A DNA stretch of 64,000 nucleotides from an uncultured Aquimarina sp. (GCA_947502885.1 CANNBP010000002.1:310001-374000); one strand, 5' to 3'; shown: positions 33,964-42,713, counted from the stretch's first letter. The notes: generated by a model from the letters alone, not told the origin. A program made the numbers and translations.

Positions 33964-35793
33964 TTACCTAGCAACAATGTAGGGTGTTTTTTCTTGTTCC
34001 GTATTTTCTCGTATTATTTTCTTTAACAACTTTTCTCTCTCCTGAATGTACTGCTTAAAGTTTTCAAATTTCAAGTCAACTGATTCTGGTATTAAAAGTG
34101 TATTTCTTATTCCAAGGTTATTTTTCTCTTGTTCTTCTATCCAATTCTTTAATTCTGATTTGTTCTTAGATTTATTCTGTTCTTCTGAAAGTAAGGCCAA
34201 ATTCAAGACAGTATTCCAATGGCTATGATAGAGCTCAACGTCTTCTTCGTCTTTTAGAAAGCTGAAATTTGAATTTTCAAATTGACTTCTTGGATGTAGA
34301 TGGTCAATATTCGGATTCTTAAACTCAAAATTGAATTTTGGAAATAGAAGTGACAATACATAAAAGCTATCTACGCTATCATAAGAGGTTCTAAGGATAT
34401 TCTCTAATTTTTCTTCGTCCATCAAGAAGCTACGATTAGTACCTTTGAACTTATCTCTCAATTGAGTTAGTGGAAAATTACCTTCATAGTTTTTTTCAAT
34501 CACTTGCTTTATTGATTTTAAAAACCCATCTGAACTCCCACCAAATAGCTTATTCAAAAGCGAAAGATGAAGGTAATTTTTAATGATTGACTTATTACTA
34601 ATGTGCTTATTATCTTTGTTAATGTCGTTTGAACAATTTTTTAGGTATATGTAGTAGATTATTGGAATAACTGCATTTTTTGACCGTAGAGAATGGTTAT
34701 TAAAAGATAGTGATTTCACAAGCTCAAAGCTTGATTTGATACTCCTTGTTATTTTTCCCCATTCAGATTTTATTTTCTGGATAGTTTCTCCTTGAAAGTT
34801 TTTTAACGCAAATCTGATATCCGCTGAGAATAGAACCAAGCAAGTTTTTAAAACAAAATCTTGATTAATTCCAAATCCAATGTCTTCTACTTGTCTGATT
34901 AATTCGTCAATTTCTTCACGTGCACCTTTTGTAGATTTTCCTGATTCCCAAGATGCTGTTATAATTGACATTAATAAGTCAGCAAAAGAAAGTGTAGTTC
35001 CACCTGAATTAGTTCTTATAAATTCATAAAGTACTTTGTCAAAATCTTGATTCTTTTCTAAGAAAAAATTTATTATTGGTTTTTCGTTTGTTAGCTTGTA
35101 AAGCTTTAACAATGTTTCTCCTGGAAAACCACCAATATCAAGGTTGTTTTTTGAAAGGTAAGTAATTACACTGTGTTCGTTTTGGAATTTCAGAATTTCT
35201 CCAACTTCAAACCAAAAGCATTCAACTTCGTGTCTTTTTCCTTCTTCATCAAAGATTACTTTTGTTTTTTTTGTGTTTTGTTGTTCGTGTTCATTATAGA
35301 CGAGGAAGCAAAAATCGTAAACTTTTTTTTCTTCATCGTTTATAATTGGATTCAGAATATCTAAGTATAATTTCCTACTTGGATAATCTCGCTCATCTTT
35401 TTGATATTTCTTTTTTCGGTATACATACTTTTTGTAAGCATACGTTCCTTTTAAACCTATATAAAGACTATTCAATCGCTGTTGTCCATCAATTACAGCT
35501 TTAAAATCTTTGTATCCATTTGTGTTTCTTTCTTCATTGTTTCCGCCTTTGTATTCGATATATTTTCTTAAAAAATCGTAGAAACGAAACTGATTTTTAA
35601 TGTTCGCATCAGTTACCGACCAAAACATAAATGTGTTTATCGGATAATCTTGCATAATTGAGTCAAAGAGAAATTCAATTTGTCTTGTATTCCAAACAAA
35701 TCGTCTTTGAATTGAAGGAAGAAGCAGGTCTCCTGAATCAATATTATCTATTGCTTCTTTTACAGTTATAGCTTTTTCTAATTCGTTTGCCAT
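33964..35793 (-). CDS. DUF262/DUF1524 protein (GmrSD-like type IV restriction or related defence)
   Basis: A 609-residue protein with both domains of the GmrSD family in one chain. The N-terminal DUF262 (ParB-like) has LLPSIQRRFVWNTRQIEFLF and the signature AVIDGQQRLNSLYIGL near residue 95. The C-terminal DUF1524 HNH nuclease has NIDHLHPRSQFE near 495 and HWNTVLNLALLSEEQNKSK near 530. Family members cleave modified phage DNA, using nucleotide hydrolysis. The long middle region (about 200-450) is helical and specific. It stands alone between the lipoprotein gene and the 41-aa gene and is flanked by junction-motif copies on both sides. Confidence 0.85.
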   Translation of the reverse strand: MANELEKAITVKEAIDNIDSGDLLLPSIQRRFVWNTRQIEFLFDSIMQDYPINTFMFWSVTDANIKNQFRFYDFLRKYIEYKGGNNEERNTNGYKDFKAVIDGQQRLNSLYIGLKGTYAYKKYVYRKKKYQKDERDYPSRKLYLDILNPIINDEEKKVYDFCFLVYNEHEQQNTKKTKVIFDEEGKRHEVECFWFEVGEILKFQNEHSVITYLSKNNLDIGGFPGETLLKLYKLTNEKPIINFFLEKNQDFDKVLYEFIRTNSGGTTLSFADLLMSIITASWESGKSTKGAREEIDELIRQVEDIGFGINQDFVLKTCLVLFSADIRFALKNFQGETIQKIKSEWGKITRSIKSSFELVKSLSFNNHSLRSKNAVIPIIYYIYLKNCSNDINKDNKHISNKSIIKNYLHLSLLNKLFGGSSDGFLKSIKQVIEKNYEGNFPLTQLRDKFKGTNRSFLMDEEKLENILRTSYDSVDSFYVLSLLFPKFNFEFKNPNIDHLHPRSQFENSNFSFLKDEEDVELYHSHWNTVLNLALLSEEQNKSKNKSELKNWIEEQEKNNLGIRNTLLIPESVDLKFENFKQYIQEREKLLKKIIRENTEQEKTPYIVAR

Positions 35794-35844
35794 ATTATTT
35801 CAATATTTCTTTGTCGCTTCAATGTTTTTTTAAATGCCCTACAA

Positions 35845-35866
35845 CAATCGTTTTATTGAACTTTTA
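35845..35866 (-). repeat. Junction motif, copy 4
   Basis: Minus strand TAAAAGTTCAATAAAACGAT followed by TG. It overlaps the stop codon of the 136-aa lipoprotein gene and lies 52 bp before the DUF262 gene; the ATG has become ATT. Confidence 0.65.
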
Positions 35867-36274
35867 TTTTAAATCTTTGCTTAAGATTAAAGGTGAATCA
35901 AGAAATTTCGCTTCTAGATTAACAATTTGATGATTATTATTTTCTTCTACAGTGAGAATTTTGAATCGTGGCTCAAACATTGTTTTTTTTGAACAAGTAA
36001 GTGCTGTATTACAAGCATAAATTACAGAATCCTCTCCAACGAAATATTTAAAATCTGCGCGATATATTAAACAATCGCTTTCCTTTTCGGGTTTAACAAA
36101 AACATGAAATTTATTTCTATCAAAAACATAAACAAACATCTCATAGTTTATTGGGGATTGAGCAATATACAATCCTTCCAAGACCATATTTTTTGATGGA
36201 TCTGAGGTATCATGCTTCTTTGTACAAGATAAATAATTTGCCACAGATAATAATACTATTAGAATTCTTATCAT
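35864..36274 (-). CDS. Lipoprotein paired with the AbiGi-like gene
   Basis: A 136-residue protein: MIRILIVLLSVANYLSC carries a lipobox (ANYLSC) for lipidation. The mature part is strand-rich with aromatic residues (EGLYIAQSPINYEMFVYVFD) and two later Cys that could form a disulfide (YACNTALTCSK). It begins 5 bp after the AbiGi-like gene. A surface or periplasmic lipoprotein in a defence block is unusual; it may be a bystander cargo gene or the partner of the upstream gene. Not recognised as a family. Confidence 0.55.
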   Translation of the reverse strand: MIRILIVLLSVANYLSCTKKHDTSDPSKNMVLEGLYIAQSPINYEMFVYVFDRNKFHVFVKPEKESDCLIYRADFKYFVGEDSVIYACNTALTCSKKTMFEPRFKILTVEENNNHQIVNLEAKFLDSPLILSKDLK

Positions 36275-36279
36275 CGTTT

Positions 36280-37041
36280 TTATATGTCTTTATTAATTCT
36301 TTCAGAAGTTAATATCCTACTAGCCAAGCGATTTTTTGTTGCTCTATCAAATCGTCCTTTAACACTTTCTAAATGTTCAATCAAGTTACCGATTTCATGA
36401 TCATTTTCGACTATTAAGTATTTTATATCATCTGGTTGAAATGATAACTTTATATGACTTACTTTTTTGTTGTAAAACTCTTTTTTTTTCTTTGTTTTAA
36501 TTTTAGAAATCGCAACAAACGGATTTACTCCTTCTGTTCTTAATTTTGGGACATATCTCCATTCTCTCTCATCAGCAAATCGGAAGTTTTCATCTTGAAC
36601 TTTTCCGTTTCGCTTTAATTCACCTTCATAATTTTTAATATATCGATATGTGTTCATAATATTCACATAGCTGGTATTTAATTTTTCTAATTCAGCTAAA
36701 TCATTGATTTTGTTCATATGAGCGTAAACCCCGCTAAGACCTCCCAACAAATCGTCCGTAATTTGAGCATTTCTATTTATATACATTACTGGACTAAGTC
36801 CATTTCTATTTGCCCATTCCTTAGTTAGTCCAATTCCATAACTCCCATATTTTTCCATATGAATCTTTAATTCCGATAGCTTTAAGTCACAAAAAGAAAC
36901 CATTGGAACCGCAAACTCTCTATATTCATTCGGTCCAATTATTTTTTCTCTAGCATATGAGATTCTGAAAGTATCTCTAAGAATTTCGTATAGGAATTCC
37001 TTCTTGGTAAAATGAAATAATATATCAGGATAAAGGCTCAT
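36280..37041 (-). CDS. AbiGi-like abortive infection protein
   Basis: A 253-residue cytoplasmic protein matching the AbiGi family (abortive phage resistance, regarded as the antitoxin or regulator half of AbiG). Visible: the start FHFTKKEFLYEILRDTFRIS, the signature VPMVSFCDLKLSELKIHMEK, YGSYGIGLTKEWANRNGL then PVMYIN, and a later DEREWRYVPKL. No AbiGii toxin gene lies beside it; the next gene is a lipoprotein 5 bp downstream. It could act alone or with that gene. It follows the TIR-STING gene after 107 bp with a junction motif in the gap, so it is a separate unit from CBASS. Confidence 0.75.
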   Translation of the reverse strand: MSLYPDILFHFTKKEFLYEILRDTFRISYAREKIIGPNEYREFAVPMVSFCDLKLSELKIHMEKYGSYGIGLTKEWANRNGLSPVMYINRNAQITDDLLGGLSGVYAHMNKINDLAELEKLNTSYVNIMNTYRYIKNYEGELKRNGKVQDENFRFADEREWRYVPKLRTEGVNPFVAISKIKTKKKKEFYNKKVSHIKLSFQPDDIKYLIVENDHEIGNLIEHLESVKGRFDRATKNRLASRILTSERINKDI

Positions 37042-37057
37042 GTGTAATTATGGGTAA

Positions 37058-37076
37058 CAATAATTTTATTGAACTA
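37058..37076 (-). repeat. Junction motif, copy 6
   Basis: Minus strand TAGTTCAATAAAATTATTG, with CAATAAAATTATTG being a perfect 14-bp palindrome. It lies 17 bp upstream of the AbiGi-like gene; ATG has become ATT. Confidence 0.6.
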
Positions 37077-37148
37077 CGGTGGTTAGTATGACTAAATATA
37101 TCCTTTCCATTTGGCGACTATGATTTGTTACATTATTAACAACTGGGT

Positions 37149-38078
37149 CTATGTTCTTTCTATTTGTATTAATGAATCAATTCCATTCCTTAAAGCTAAT
37201 TGTTTTAAGGTGTAAATAAATCGTTCAATTTCTCTATTAGTTATAGCATCATAATCTCTACTCATTGAATTAAAATCATTCGGCAGCAAATTTGAGATTG
37301 CATAATTTATTCCAGATAACGTGGTAGGAAAATCGATAAAAATTAATTTATTGTCCTTAATTTCTGTATCCAAACTTATATTTCTTGGTCTACCAGAATA
37401 TTCAAATGAAACATTTTGTATATTAAAACTTCGTTTCAGTTGTGCGAATTGAAGATTGACATCAGAATCTAATCTTTGTGGAATAATTACTTTTATATTA
37501 CAATCATTATATTTTACTCCATTATATTCGAAACCGTCTTTTTCAATAATATATTTGCAGGTTGGCAAAAGCAAGTTTTCAAAATAACCAGATGCAAGTG
37601 TGGAGGAAGGAAAGAAATTTATATCTGAATCAATTTGGTTTCTGAATAATTCGCTCACTTGTGAAATTGCATTAACAAAGCTTGAAGTATCATTTTTATC
37701 ATATCTTGCTAATGAGATACCAGAAATATCAGATAATACTTTTAATTCTTTATCTATAACAAAAGCGCATTTTGACAATCCTAAACGTCCTATAAATAAT
37801 CCGAGTTCAAATAATACGTTATCTCTTGGTTGAAGGACAATATCACCCCTATATTCTACTAAGTCATCTGTGCTACCTATCAATAATCCAAAATCAAATT
37901 GTAACGAAGCTCTTAGTAAATCATTGAGAAAATTATTGTTTATTTTAAAAACCGATGTATCCCAAACGTTATCATTCCATAAGGTAACATCAAAATCTCT
38001 TTCCAAAATATTCTTTGCCGATTGAGCTAATTTAAGTTCCTCTGACGATGACCCAATAAAAATTCTTTTTTTTCTCAT
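37149..38078 (-). CDS. cap12: CBASS effector TIR-STING (Cap12-type)
   Basis: A 309-residue effector. The N-terminal 150 residues are a TIR-like NADase domain: [20 protein letters not shown], then [20 protein letters not shown] with the candidate catalytic Glu near residue 90. The C-terminal half matches bacterial [22 protein letters not shown] at its start, [16 protein letters not shown], the lid [13 protein letters not shown], and [19 protein letters not shown]. Known relatives bind cyclic di-GMP made by the adjacent CdnE, form filaments and destroy NAD+ to stop phage growth. The start overlaps the CD-NTase stop by one base (TAATG). Ligand and activity are inferred from family knowledge. Confidence 0.88.
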   Translation of the reverse strand: MRKKRIFIGSSSEELKLAQSAKNILERDFDVTLWNDNVWDTSVFKINNNFLNDLLRASLQFDFGLLIGSTDDLVEYRGDIVLQPRDNVLFELGLFIGRLGLSKCAFVIDKELKVLSDISGISLARYDKNDTSSFVNAISQVSELFRNQIDSDINFFPSSTLASGYFENLLLPTCKYIIEKDGFEYNGVKYNDCNIKVIIPQRLDSDVNLQFAQLKRSFNIQNVSFEYSGRPRNISLDTEIKDNKLIFIDFPTTLSGINYAISNLLPNDFNSMSRDYDAITNREIERFIYTLKQLALRNGIDSLIQIERT

Positions 38079-39097
38079 TATGAATAGATTATTTCTCCTT
38101 TCTGAAAATAGTTAAGGTAAAATTCCTTCTGAACATCAGCTATTAACTCATCTAAATCAGCTTTTATCTTTTTCATATCATCTACGGTATCGTCTTTAAG
38201 TGGCTTTTCTGTACCATTAGGACTTTCGATACTTTTTCGATAATGCGAATCTAAAATTATTTTTTCTAATTGATTACTTACAACTTTAGCTATGCTAATT
38301 TCACCTCCGGTTCTATAATAAAGCTTTGTATTGTCAATTGAATGAACTATGGTTGTTAAGTGAAAGCTACTTAATTCAATATCTTCATTATCTGCTTTTA
38401 GAGTTTTAAGTAATCTAATAGCTTTCCTTGACCCATCATTTGTAGCATCGCCTTTGGAGTTTACTTGGTCGATGTGAGCAAATGGGTAGTCTAATATTTT
38501 TTCATTTTTCGTAAAGTCAAATAAATAGATACCACGATAATATTCATCAGATGTTTCTTCATATTTTTTTGAATTATACCAAAAACAAAAAACTATATCT
38601 ACTTTTCTATTTAAAGACTTATTGAAAATAGCAATATTCTTTTTGCCTGTTTTGTCTACTTCATCATAGATTTCATCCATTATTTCCTCAGACTGTTTTC
38701 TTAATTTTTTAATGTCTGAATTTGGGTCAGAATCATTGTATGGATTATCGTTAGGTACACCTATACCATTATAATGATATCTATTTATTATAGTTAACAA
38801 ATCAAAATCACTATGCACTTTTATATTTGTGGAAGTAGTTACAGATCCTTGTGTTCTATATGTTCGAGAAAAATGTAGATCATATCCATCTTCTAAATGT
38901 TTTTGAACTCTTCTAGCGGCTTCAATAGTCCTATTATTATATCTTTTATCAATTTTCACCATCGACTCCATTAAATACTTGATATTCTTGGGAATACTTG
39001 TAGAACTAAAAGATTTAGTAAGTACTGATTCATTTAATTCGTTGTCATATCGTCTTGCACTAAGGTTTTGAAGTCGTTTTTCGTAATCTATTGCCAT
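38078..39097 (-). CDS. cdnE: CBASS cyclase, CD-NTase of the CdnE type
   Basis: A 339-residue nucleotidyltransferase. The active site reads [20 protein letters not shown]: the Gly-Ser pair that holds ATP/GTP and the D-x-D metal ligands (HSDFD, about residue 98); a third acid is in [10 protein letters not shown]. The alpha-helical C-terminal part includes [20 protein letters not shown] and a [10 protein letters not shown] segment. In STING-linked CBASS, enzymes of this clade make cyclic di-GMP on phage infection. No Cap2/Cap3 ubiquitin-like genes and no HORMA/TRIP13 genes are adjacent, so this is a minimal two-gene (type I) system. It is translationally coupled to the TIR-STING gene. Confidence 0.9.
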   Translation of the reverse strand: MAIDYEKRLQNLSARRYDNELNESVLTKSFSSTSIPKNIKYLMESMVKIDKRYNNRTIEAARRVQKHLEDGYDLHFSRTYRTQGSVTTSTNIKVHSDFDLLTIINRYHYNGIGVPNDNPYNDSDPNSDIKKLRKQSEEIMDEIYDEVDKTGKKNIAIFNKSLNRKVDIVFCFWYNSKKYEETSDEYYRGIYLFDFTKNEKILDYPFAHIDQVNSKGDATNDGSRKAIRLLKTLKADNEDIELSSFHLTTIVHSIDNTKLYYRTGGEISIAKVVSNQLEKIILDSHYRKSIESPNGTEKPLKDDTVDDMKKIKADLDELIADVQKEFYLNYFQKGEIIYS

Positions 39098-39556
39098 ATA
39101 ATAATATAATAGGTTTTATCTTTCTACTAACAATAAAACAAAAGAGCTATGTTATTTATATGCCATATGCTTTATTGATAAAAACACCCCATACCCGAAG
39201 AAATCTTAAGACATGAGGTGGTTCATGTTTTTTATTGTTCCTAAATTAGCAAACAAAATTAAAAGACTACTTTTTCCCTCATTTTTTTAAGTGTTTTTTA
39301 TGAAAAAGCCTTTGCAAATCAAATTTCTGAGATGGGTACTTATACATGCATATCCAAATAACATACCAGTTCGTTTAAGTGTAAATTCGTAAACTTATAA
39401 AATGAACCGTTTTATTGAACTTACTCGGTTTAGAAGTGGGATTTATGAGATCCCGCCATGGAGGCGGGATTAGTTCAACTATCTATTTTCAATACACTGC
39501 TACACAGTTTTTCAAAATAGAGTTTCATTAAAACCACCGTTTAAATATTCTTGAAT
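39098..39556. other. 459-bp gap before the CBASS operon
   Basis: No gene seen. It holds a hairpin-like CACCCCAT/ATGAGGTG pair (about 39185-39222), junction motif copy 7 (39404-39423), and a G+C-rich palindrome ATCCCGCC/GGCGGGAT (39450-39470) like the REP-type repeat at 1391. The CBASS promoter must lie here but no TTG/TAnnTTTG match could be assigned with confidence. Confidence 0.5.
39404..39423 (-). repeat. Junction motif, copy 7
   Basis: Minus strand TAAGTTCAATAAAACGGTTC. It lies about 307 bp upstream of cdnE and 134 bp past the stop of the 296-aa gene. Confidence 0.6.
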
Positions 39557-40447
39557 TTAAAGGTCATGGAGTATAGATTTTACTATTTTTTTTCGATCCA
39601 ACCTTTTTCCTGATGCATTTCGTAACTGCGATTCGGTAAATTCTGTTTCATTATTCCTGACAAAACATTTTGTAGTTACTACCCAAATATCTTTATCAAG
39701 ATCAACTACTTTTTTAGAATCATATACTAAATATTTTATAAACCATTGAAGCTCTTTGTTTGTTCCTGTCCACTTAATTCTGTTTTTAGGATCAATTGGA
39801 TGTTCCTTGAAAATAGCTTTGAAATTTTCAAATGAGGTTTGTTGGTGAATGAATTTTTCTCTTTTTAAAGTTGACCAGATATCCATAAAATCAACAATAT
39901 TATTTTTTAAATACAAAGGATTTTTCTGTACATTTTTCAAAAGCAAAGTACTATAACTGGTTGTAAGCTTTCTTTCTTTTGTCTTAACAGATATATTTTC
40001 TATTGATTTGAAAAATAATTTGTAATATTCTTTTACTTTTTTGGAAACTTTTTTATTAAAAAACACCTTTTTGTACTGCAATATAATTAGCTTTAAAAAT
40101 TCACTAAAAGCTTTATTATCATTGTTAAATGAGCTTTTTAAATGATAGTTTAGAAATACAGGTATTTGCTTTAGCTCCATTTGATATTGCCTCAACTTAA
40201 GAGCAAACCAAAAATCAAAGTCAGGTGATTTCTTAGTGATAAGATAATTTTGGAGAAGAGCGCAAGGATTCTCTCGTAATGTTTGGACATAAGTTTCTTG
40301 TGAAGGAGCCAGTTTTTTAAGGATTTTAGAAAGTATTTTTCTGGTTTGTTTTTTATTAAACTCTAAAGGGTCTCTAACAAAACATTCTGTTTCAAAGTCG
40401 AAAATATGGTTGGTATGTATGTCGTGATGCTCAAAATAGGTGTTCAT
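39557..40447 (-). CDS. Hypothetical basic protein, 296 aa
   Basis: A Lys-rich, helical protein: MNTYFEHHDIHTNHIFDFET, then repeated basic helices (QTRKILSKILKKLAPS; KKVSKKVKEYYKLFFKS), and a C-terminal segment IKWTGTNKELQWFIKYLVY then DKDIWVVTTKCFVRN. The final pattern (W-x-G-t-x-x-E-L, W...CF) occurs in many Bacteroidetes element-borne proteins of unknown function. It has no signal peptide. It is the outermost gene of the accessory region on this side and may be an element accessory protein. Confidence 0.5.
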   Translation of the reverse strand: MNTYFEHHDIHTNHIFDFETECFVRDPLEFNKKQTRKILSKILKKLAPSQETYVQTLRENPCALLQNYLITKKSPDFDFWFALKLRQYQMELKQIPVFLNYHLKSSFNNDNKAFSEFLKLIILQYKKVFFNKKVSKKVKEYYKLFFKSIENISVKTKERKLTTSYSTLLLKNVQKNPLYLKNNIVDFMDIWSTLKREKFIHQQTSFENFKAIFKEHPIDPKNRIKWTGTNKELQWFIKYLVYDSKKVVDLDKDIWVVTTKCFVRNNETEFTESQLRNASGKRLDRKKIVKSILHDL

Positions 40448-40484
40448 TGCGAAGTATATTTTTACAGATAATTGATGAAAAAAG

Positions 40485-40526
40485 AAATGCCAGTTTTCTA
40501 TGAAAAATCATAGAAAACTGGCATTT
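40485..40526. repeat. Perfect 19-bp inverted repeat, 4-nt loop
   Basis: AAATGCCAGTTTTCTATGA (40485-40503), loop AAAA, exact complement at 40508-40526. It sits 38 bp upstream of the 296-aa gene. Possible strong terminator or cruciform at the edge of the accessory region. Confidence 0.7.
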
Positions 40527-40587
40527 TGTAATGTGATAGAATGTTGTAAGATTAAGTTACAATCTTCATGTAAAAAGTTCGATATCT

Positions 40588-40603
40588 GTCCCGTTTTGAG
40601 TAC
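40588..40603 (+). other. Partial copy of the tRNA-Leu 3' end, candidate right attachment site
   Basis: GTCCCGTTTTGAGTAC matches 14 of 16 bases of GTCCCGTCTTCAGTAC at the tRNA-Leu 3' end (5652-5667), in the same direction, and is followed after 7 bp by a terminator-like hairpin as a tRNA gene would be. No upstream tRNA body is present. Confidence 0.4.
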
Positions 40604-40610
40604 ATACGAA

Positions 40611-40640
40611 ACCTCTTGATTTTTTCAAGAGGTTTTTTTG
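40611..40640. terminator. Hairpin with conserved tail, copy A (copy B at 42659-42689)
   Basis: ACCTCTTGA/TCAAGAGGT followed by TTTTTTTGGTTTTAGAC; the copy at 42659 is ACCCTTTGA/TCAAGGGGT (one T-G pair) followed by TTTTGTTGGTTTTAGAC. Each lies 25-55 bp past the stop of a minus-strand gene (AraC-type and 60-aa zinc ribbon). Confidence 0.5.
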
Positions 40641-40692
40641 GTTTTAGACTTTTATGTTTTTCCAATATCTGTAATGATATTAGTATAGGCTT

Positions 40693-41595
40693 TTATTTTT
40701 TTAGAGATCTAATAAATAACGAGGGTCTAATACCTACATGTTTAATAAATGCATTTGAAAATGTTTCTGCATTACTAAAGCCCATTTCAATAGCGATGGC
40801 TTTTATAGTGTATTTTCTAAATTTAGGATTCTCTTCTATCTTTTGTAATGTGTATGTTATGCGTAATTCGTTTATATAGGCAGTAAATGTTTTATTTTTA
40901 AAATGATTGATCACAAGAGATAAATATTTTACATTAGTTTTGATTGTTTCTGCAAGTGATTGTACGCTCAAACCTTGTTCAAGGTATTGTTTTTGATGCT
41001 CAAACTCATCTAGTTTTGTTATAATATGCGAAATATGTCTTTGAGGGACATTTAACGTGTTTTCAATGGATTCTTTTTTTGTATTTAAACTAACTTCTGT
41101 GCTTGAAATTGAGCTTTGCTCTATAGTTAATGGTTCATGATAAGGTTGGTGTAATTTATTCTTTTTGTGTAACCTTAAGAGTAAAACTCCTATTAGAAAT
41201 GACATGATCATGATTGTGAACAAGGATATAGAGATTATTATCTTTAGTTTTTTATTTAATTCTCTTTGTTCTTTGAGTAATAGGAAAACGTTCTTGCGGT
41301 TTTTCGAATTTTTGGTTGATAATGTGTTGGATGTATGACGATTTTGAGTCTCGCCCTTGATAATTTTGGATTGCTCAAGTTGAGGTAAAGCAGTTAAGGT
41401 CTTTGGCTTTGAATCAAAATTTTCAATAAAAAAACTATTGCTTTTGTCTTTGGTCAGTTGTAAATCGGTGACATCAAAAGCTTTTGAATTTGACTGATCA
41501 ATTATTTTTAGAAACTCTTTTGGCTTTATTCTGTTTAACAACAGTAATTGCAAGGCAGTGATACTTAATACTACTAATTTGAATACCCAAACCAT
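40693..41595 (-). CDS. AraC-type transcriptional regulator with membrane segment
   Basis: A 300-residue protein. A hydrophobic N-terminus (VFKLVVLSITALQLLLLN) and a membrane helix near residues 119-141 (IIISISLFTIMIMSFLIGVL) bracket a short extracytoplasmic part. The C-terminal 100 residues are the AraC DNA-binding domain: LSVQSLAETIKTNVKYLSLV, then YTIKAIAIEMGFSNAETFSN and FIKHVGIRPSLF. Relatives in Bacteroidetes carry TPR repeats in the sensor part; here that part is short, so it may be a reduced form. The promoter side holds a CTGAAAACAG/CTGTTTTTCAG hairpin (41698-41730). Confidence 0.85.
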   Translation of the reverse strand: MVWVFKLVVLSITALQLLLLNRIKPKEFLKIIDQSNSKAFDVTDLQLTKDKSNSFFIENFDSKPKTLTALPQLEQSKIIKGETQNRHTSNTLSTKNSKNRKNVFLLLKEQRELNKKLKIIISISLFTIMIMSFLIGVLLLRLHKKNKLHQPYHEPLTIEQSSISSTEVSLNTKKESIENTLNVPQRHISHIITKLDEFEHQKQYLEQGLSVQSLAETIKTNVKYLSLVINHFKNKTFTAYINELRITYTLQKIEENPKFRKYTIKAIAIEMGFSNAETFSNAFIKHVGIRPSLFIRSLKK

Positions 41596-41895
41596 AGTTC
41601 TTAACTTTTAAAGTACAGGATATGTATACGATTTAGGTTACAAGTTTAAAAGATGTAATAATGGTAGAGTATACTTTTTTCAGTGAAAAAGCACACCCTG
41701 AAAACAGGGGGTAGCACTTCTGTTTTTCAGTATAATGAACAAGAGGTGTAGTATCTTAGTTTTATGATGTAACAACGTCTTTGTTTAGTGGAAAAAGATA
41801 TAGTGTTTTGTCTAATCTATGTATAGATGTTAATAAATCACAAATTAGAGATGTGCCATTAACAATGTGGATAATCACTAGATTTAATAATTAGT
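41596..41895. other. 300-bp gap between two regulator genes
   Basis: No gene seen. It contains the imperfect hairpin CTGAAAACAG...CTGTTTTTCAG at 41698-41730, a possible operator of the AraC-type gene or a terminator of the response regulator gene. Confidence 0.45.
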
Positions 41896-42537
41896 TTAAT
41901 ATTCGAGATACTTCATCTTTATTGCATATTTAGTTAACCCGGCAAGGTTTCTTACATTAAGTTTTGCTATTAGGTTTTTTCTATAACTTTCTATTGTGTG
42001 CTTGCTTAAGCATAATTCGTCTGCAATCTCTTGAGTGGTGTATTCTTGAGCAATTAAAGTAATAACATCTATCTCTCTTTGTGTTAATTTAATTTGATTT
42101 TCTTTTTTAGAAAACTTAATTTTCGTGTAGTAATCCATTATTTCTTTAGAAAAATATTTCCCTCCATCGATTATAGTTTGTATCGCTTTAAAGAGCTCTT
42201 CTTTTTCTGCATTTTTGGGAACGTAGCCATCTACATTATCAGATATAAGATGATCTATAGTATCTGGATTGTTATGCATGCTAACCATTAAAGTTTTTAT
42301 GCATCTCTTTCTTTTTTTTATCAATTTATTTAAGGTAACCCCATCCATTTGCGGCATAGAGATATCTGTAATAACAAGATCAATTTTTTCCTTAGGGTTA
42401 ATATCTAAATATTTGATGACATCATTTCCGTTTTTTGTAGTTAACAAAATTTTGTATTCGGTCTTAGAATTAAGGAGACTTATTAGACCATCTAAGAACA
42501 TTTTATGATCATCAACAATTACTAGGTTATATTTCAT
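41896..42537 (-). CDS. NarL/LuxR-type response regulator
   Basis: A 213-residue two-component regulator. Receiver domain: LVIVDDHKMFLDGLISLLNS with the acidic pair, the phosphorylation Asp in DLVITDISMPQMDGVTL (near residue 58), and the Lys in GYVPKNAEKEEL. The C-terminal GerE-type HTH reads LTQREIDVITLIAQEYTTQE then IADELCLSKHTIESYRKNLI. A partner histidine kinase is not adjacent. Possible targets are not evident from the window. Confidence 0.92.
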   Translation of the reverse strand: MKYNLVIVDDHKMFLDGLISLLNSKTEYKILLTTKNGNDVIKYLDINPKEKIDLVITDISMPQMDGVTLNKLIKKRKRCIKTLMVSMHNNPDTIDHLISDNVDGYVPKNAEKEELFKAIQTIIDGGKYFSKEIMDYYTKIKFSKKENQIKLTQREIDVITLIAQEYTTQEIADELCLSKHTIESYRKNLIAKLNVRNLAGLTKYAIKMKYLEY

Positions 42538-42713
42538 TGGGTATCGTAACTAGGTTTGGGATTTCAATATTAATAATAATACCTCTTTCTTAGTATGAGA
42601 TCGATAAAAAAATCAATACTTTAATTGTTTAAGGGGTGAAGCTTATATCTAATAAGCACAAAACCCTTTGATTTTTCAAGGGGTTTTGTTGGTTTTAGAC
42701 TTTGTTAACTGTC

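Noticed and set aside
33343..39423. Firm call of an integron
   Set aside because: No IntI gene and no attI in the window, most junctions do not fold as clear attC sites, and the core has a mismatch; kept as a hypothesis only.
40560..40605. A second complete tRNA-Leu gene
   Set aside because: Only the 3' end is similar; no acceptor, D-arm or anticodon arm lies upstream.
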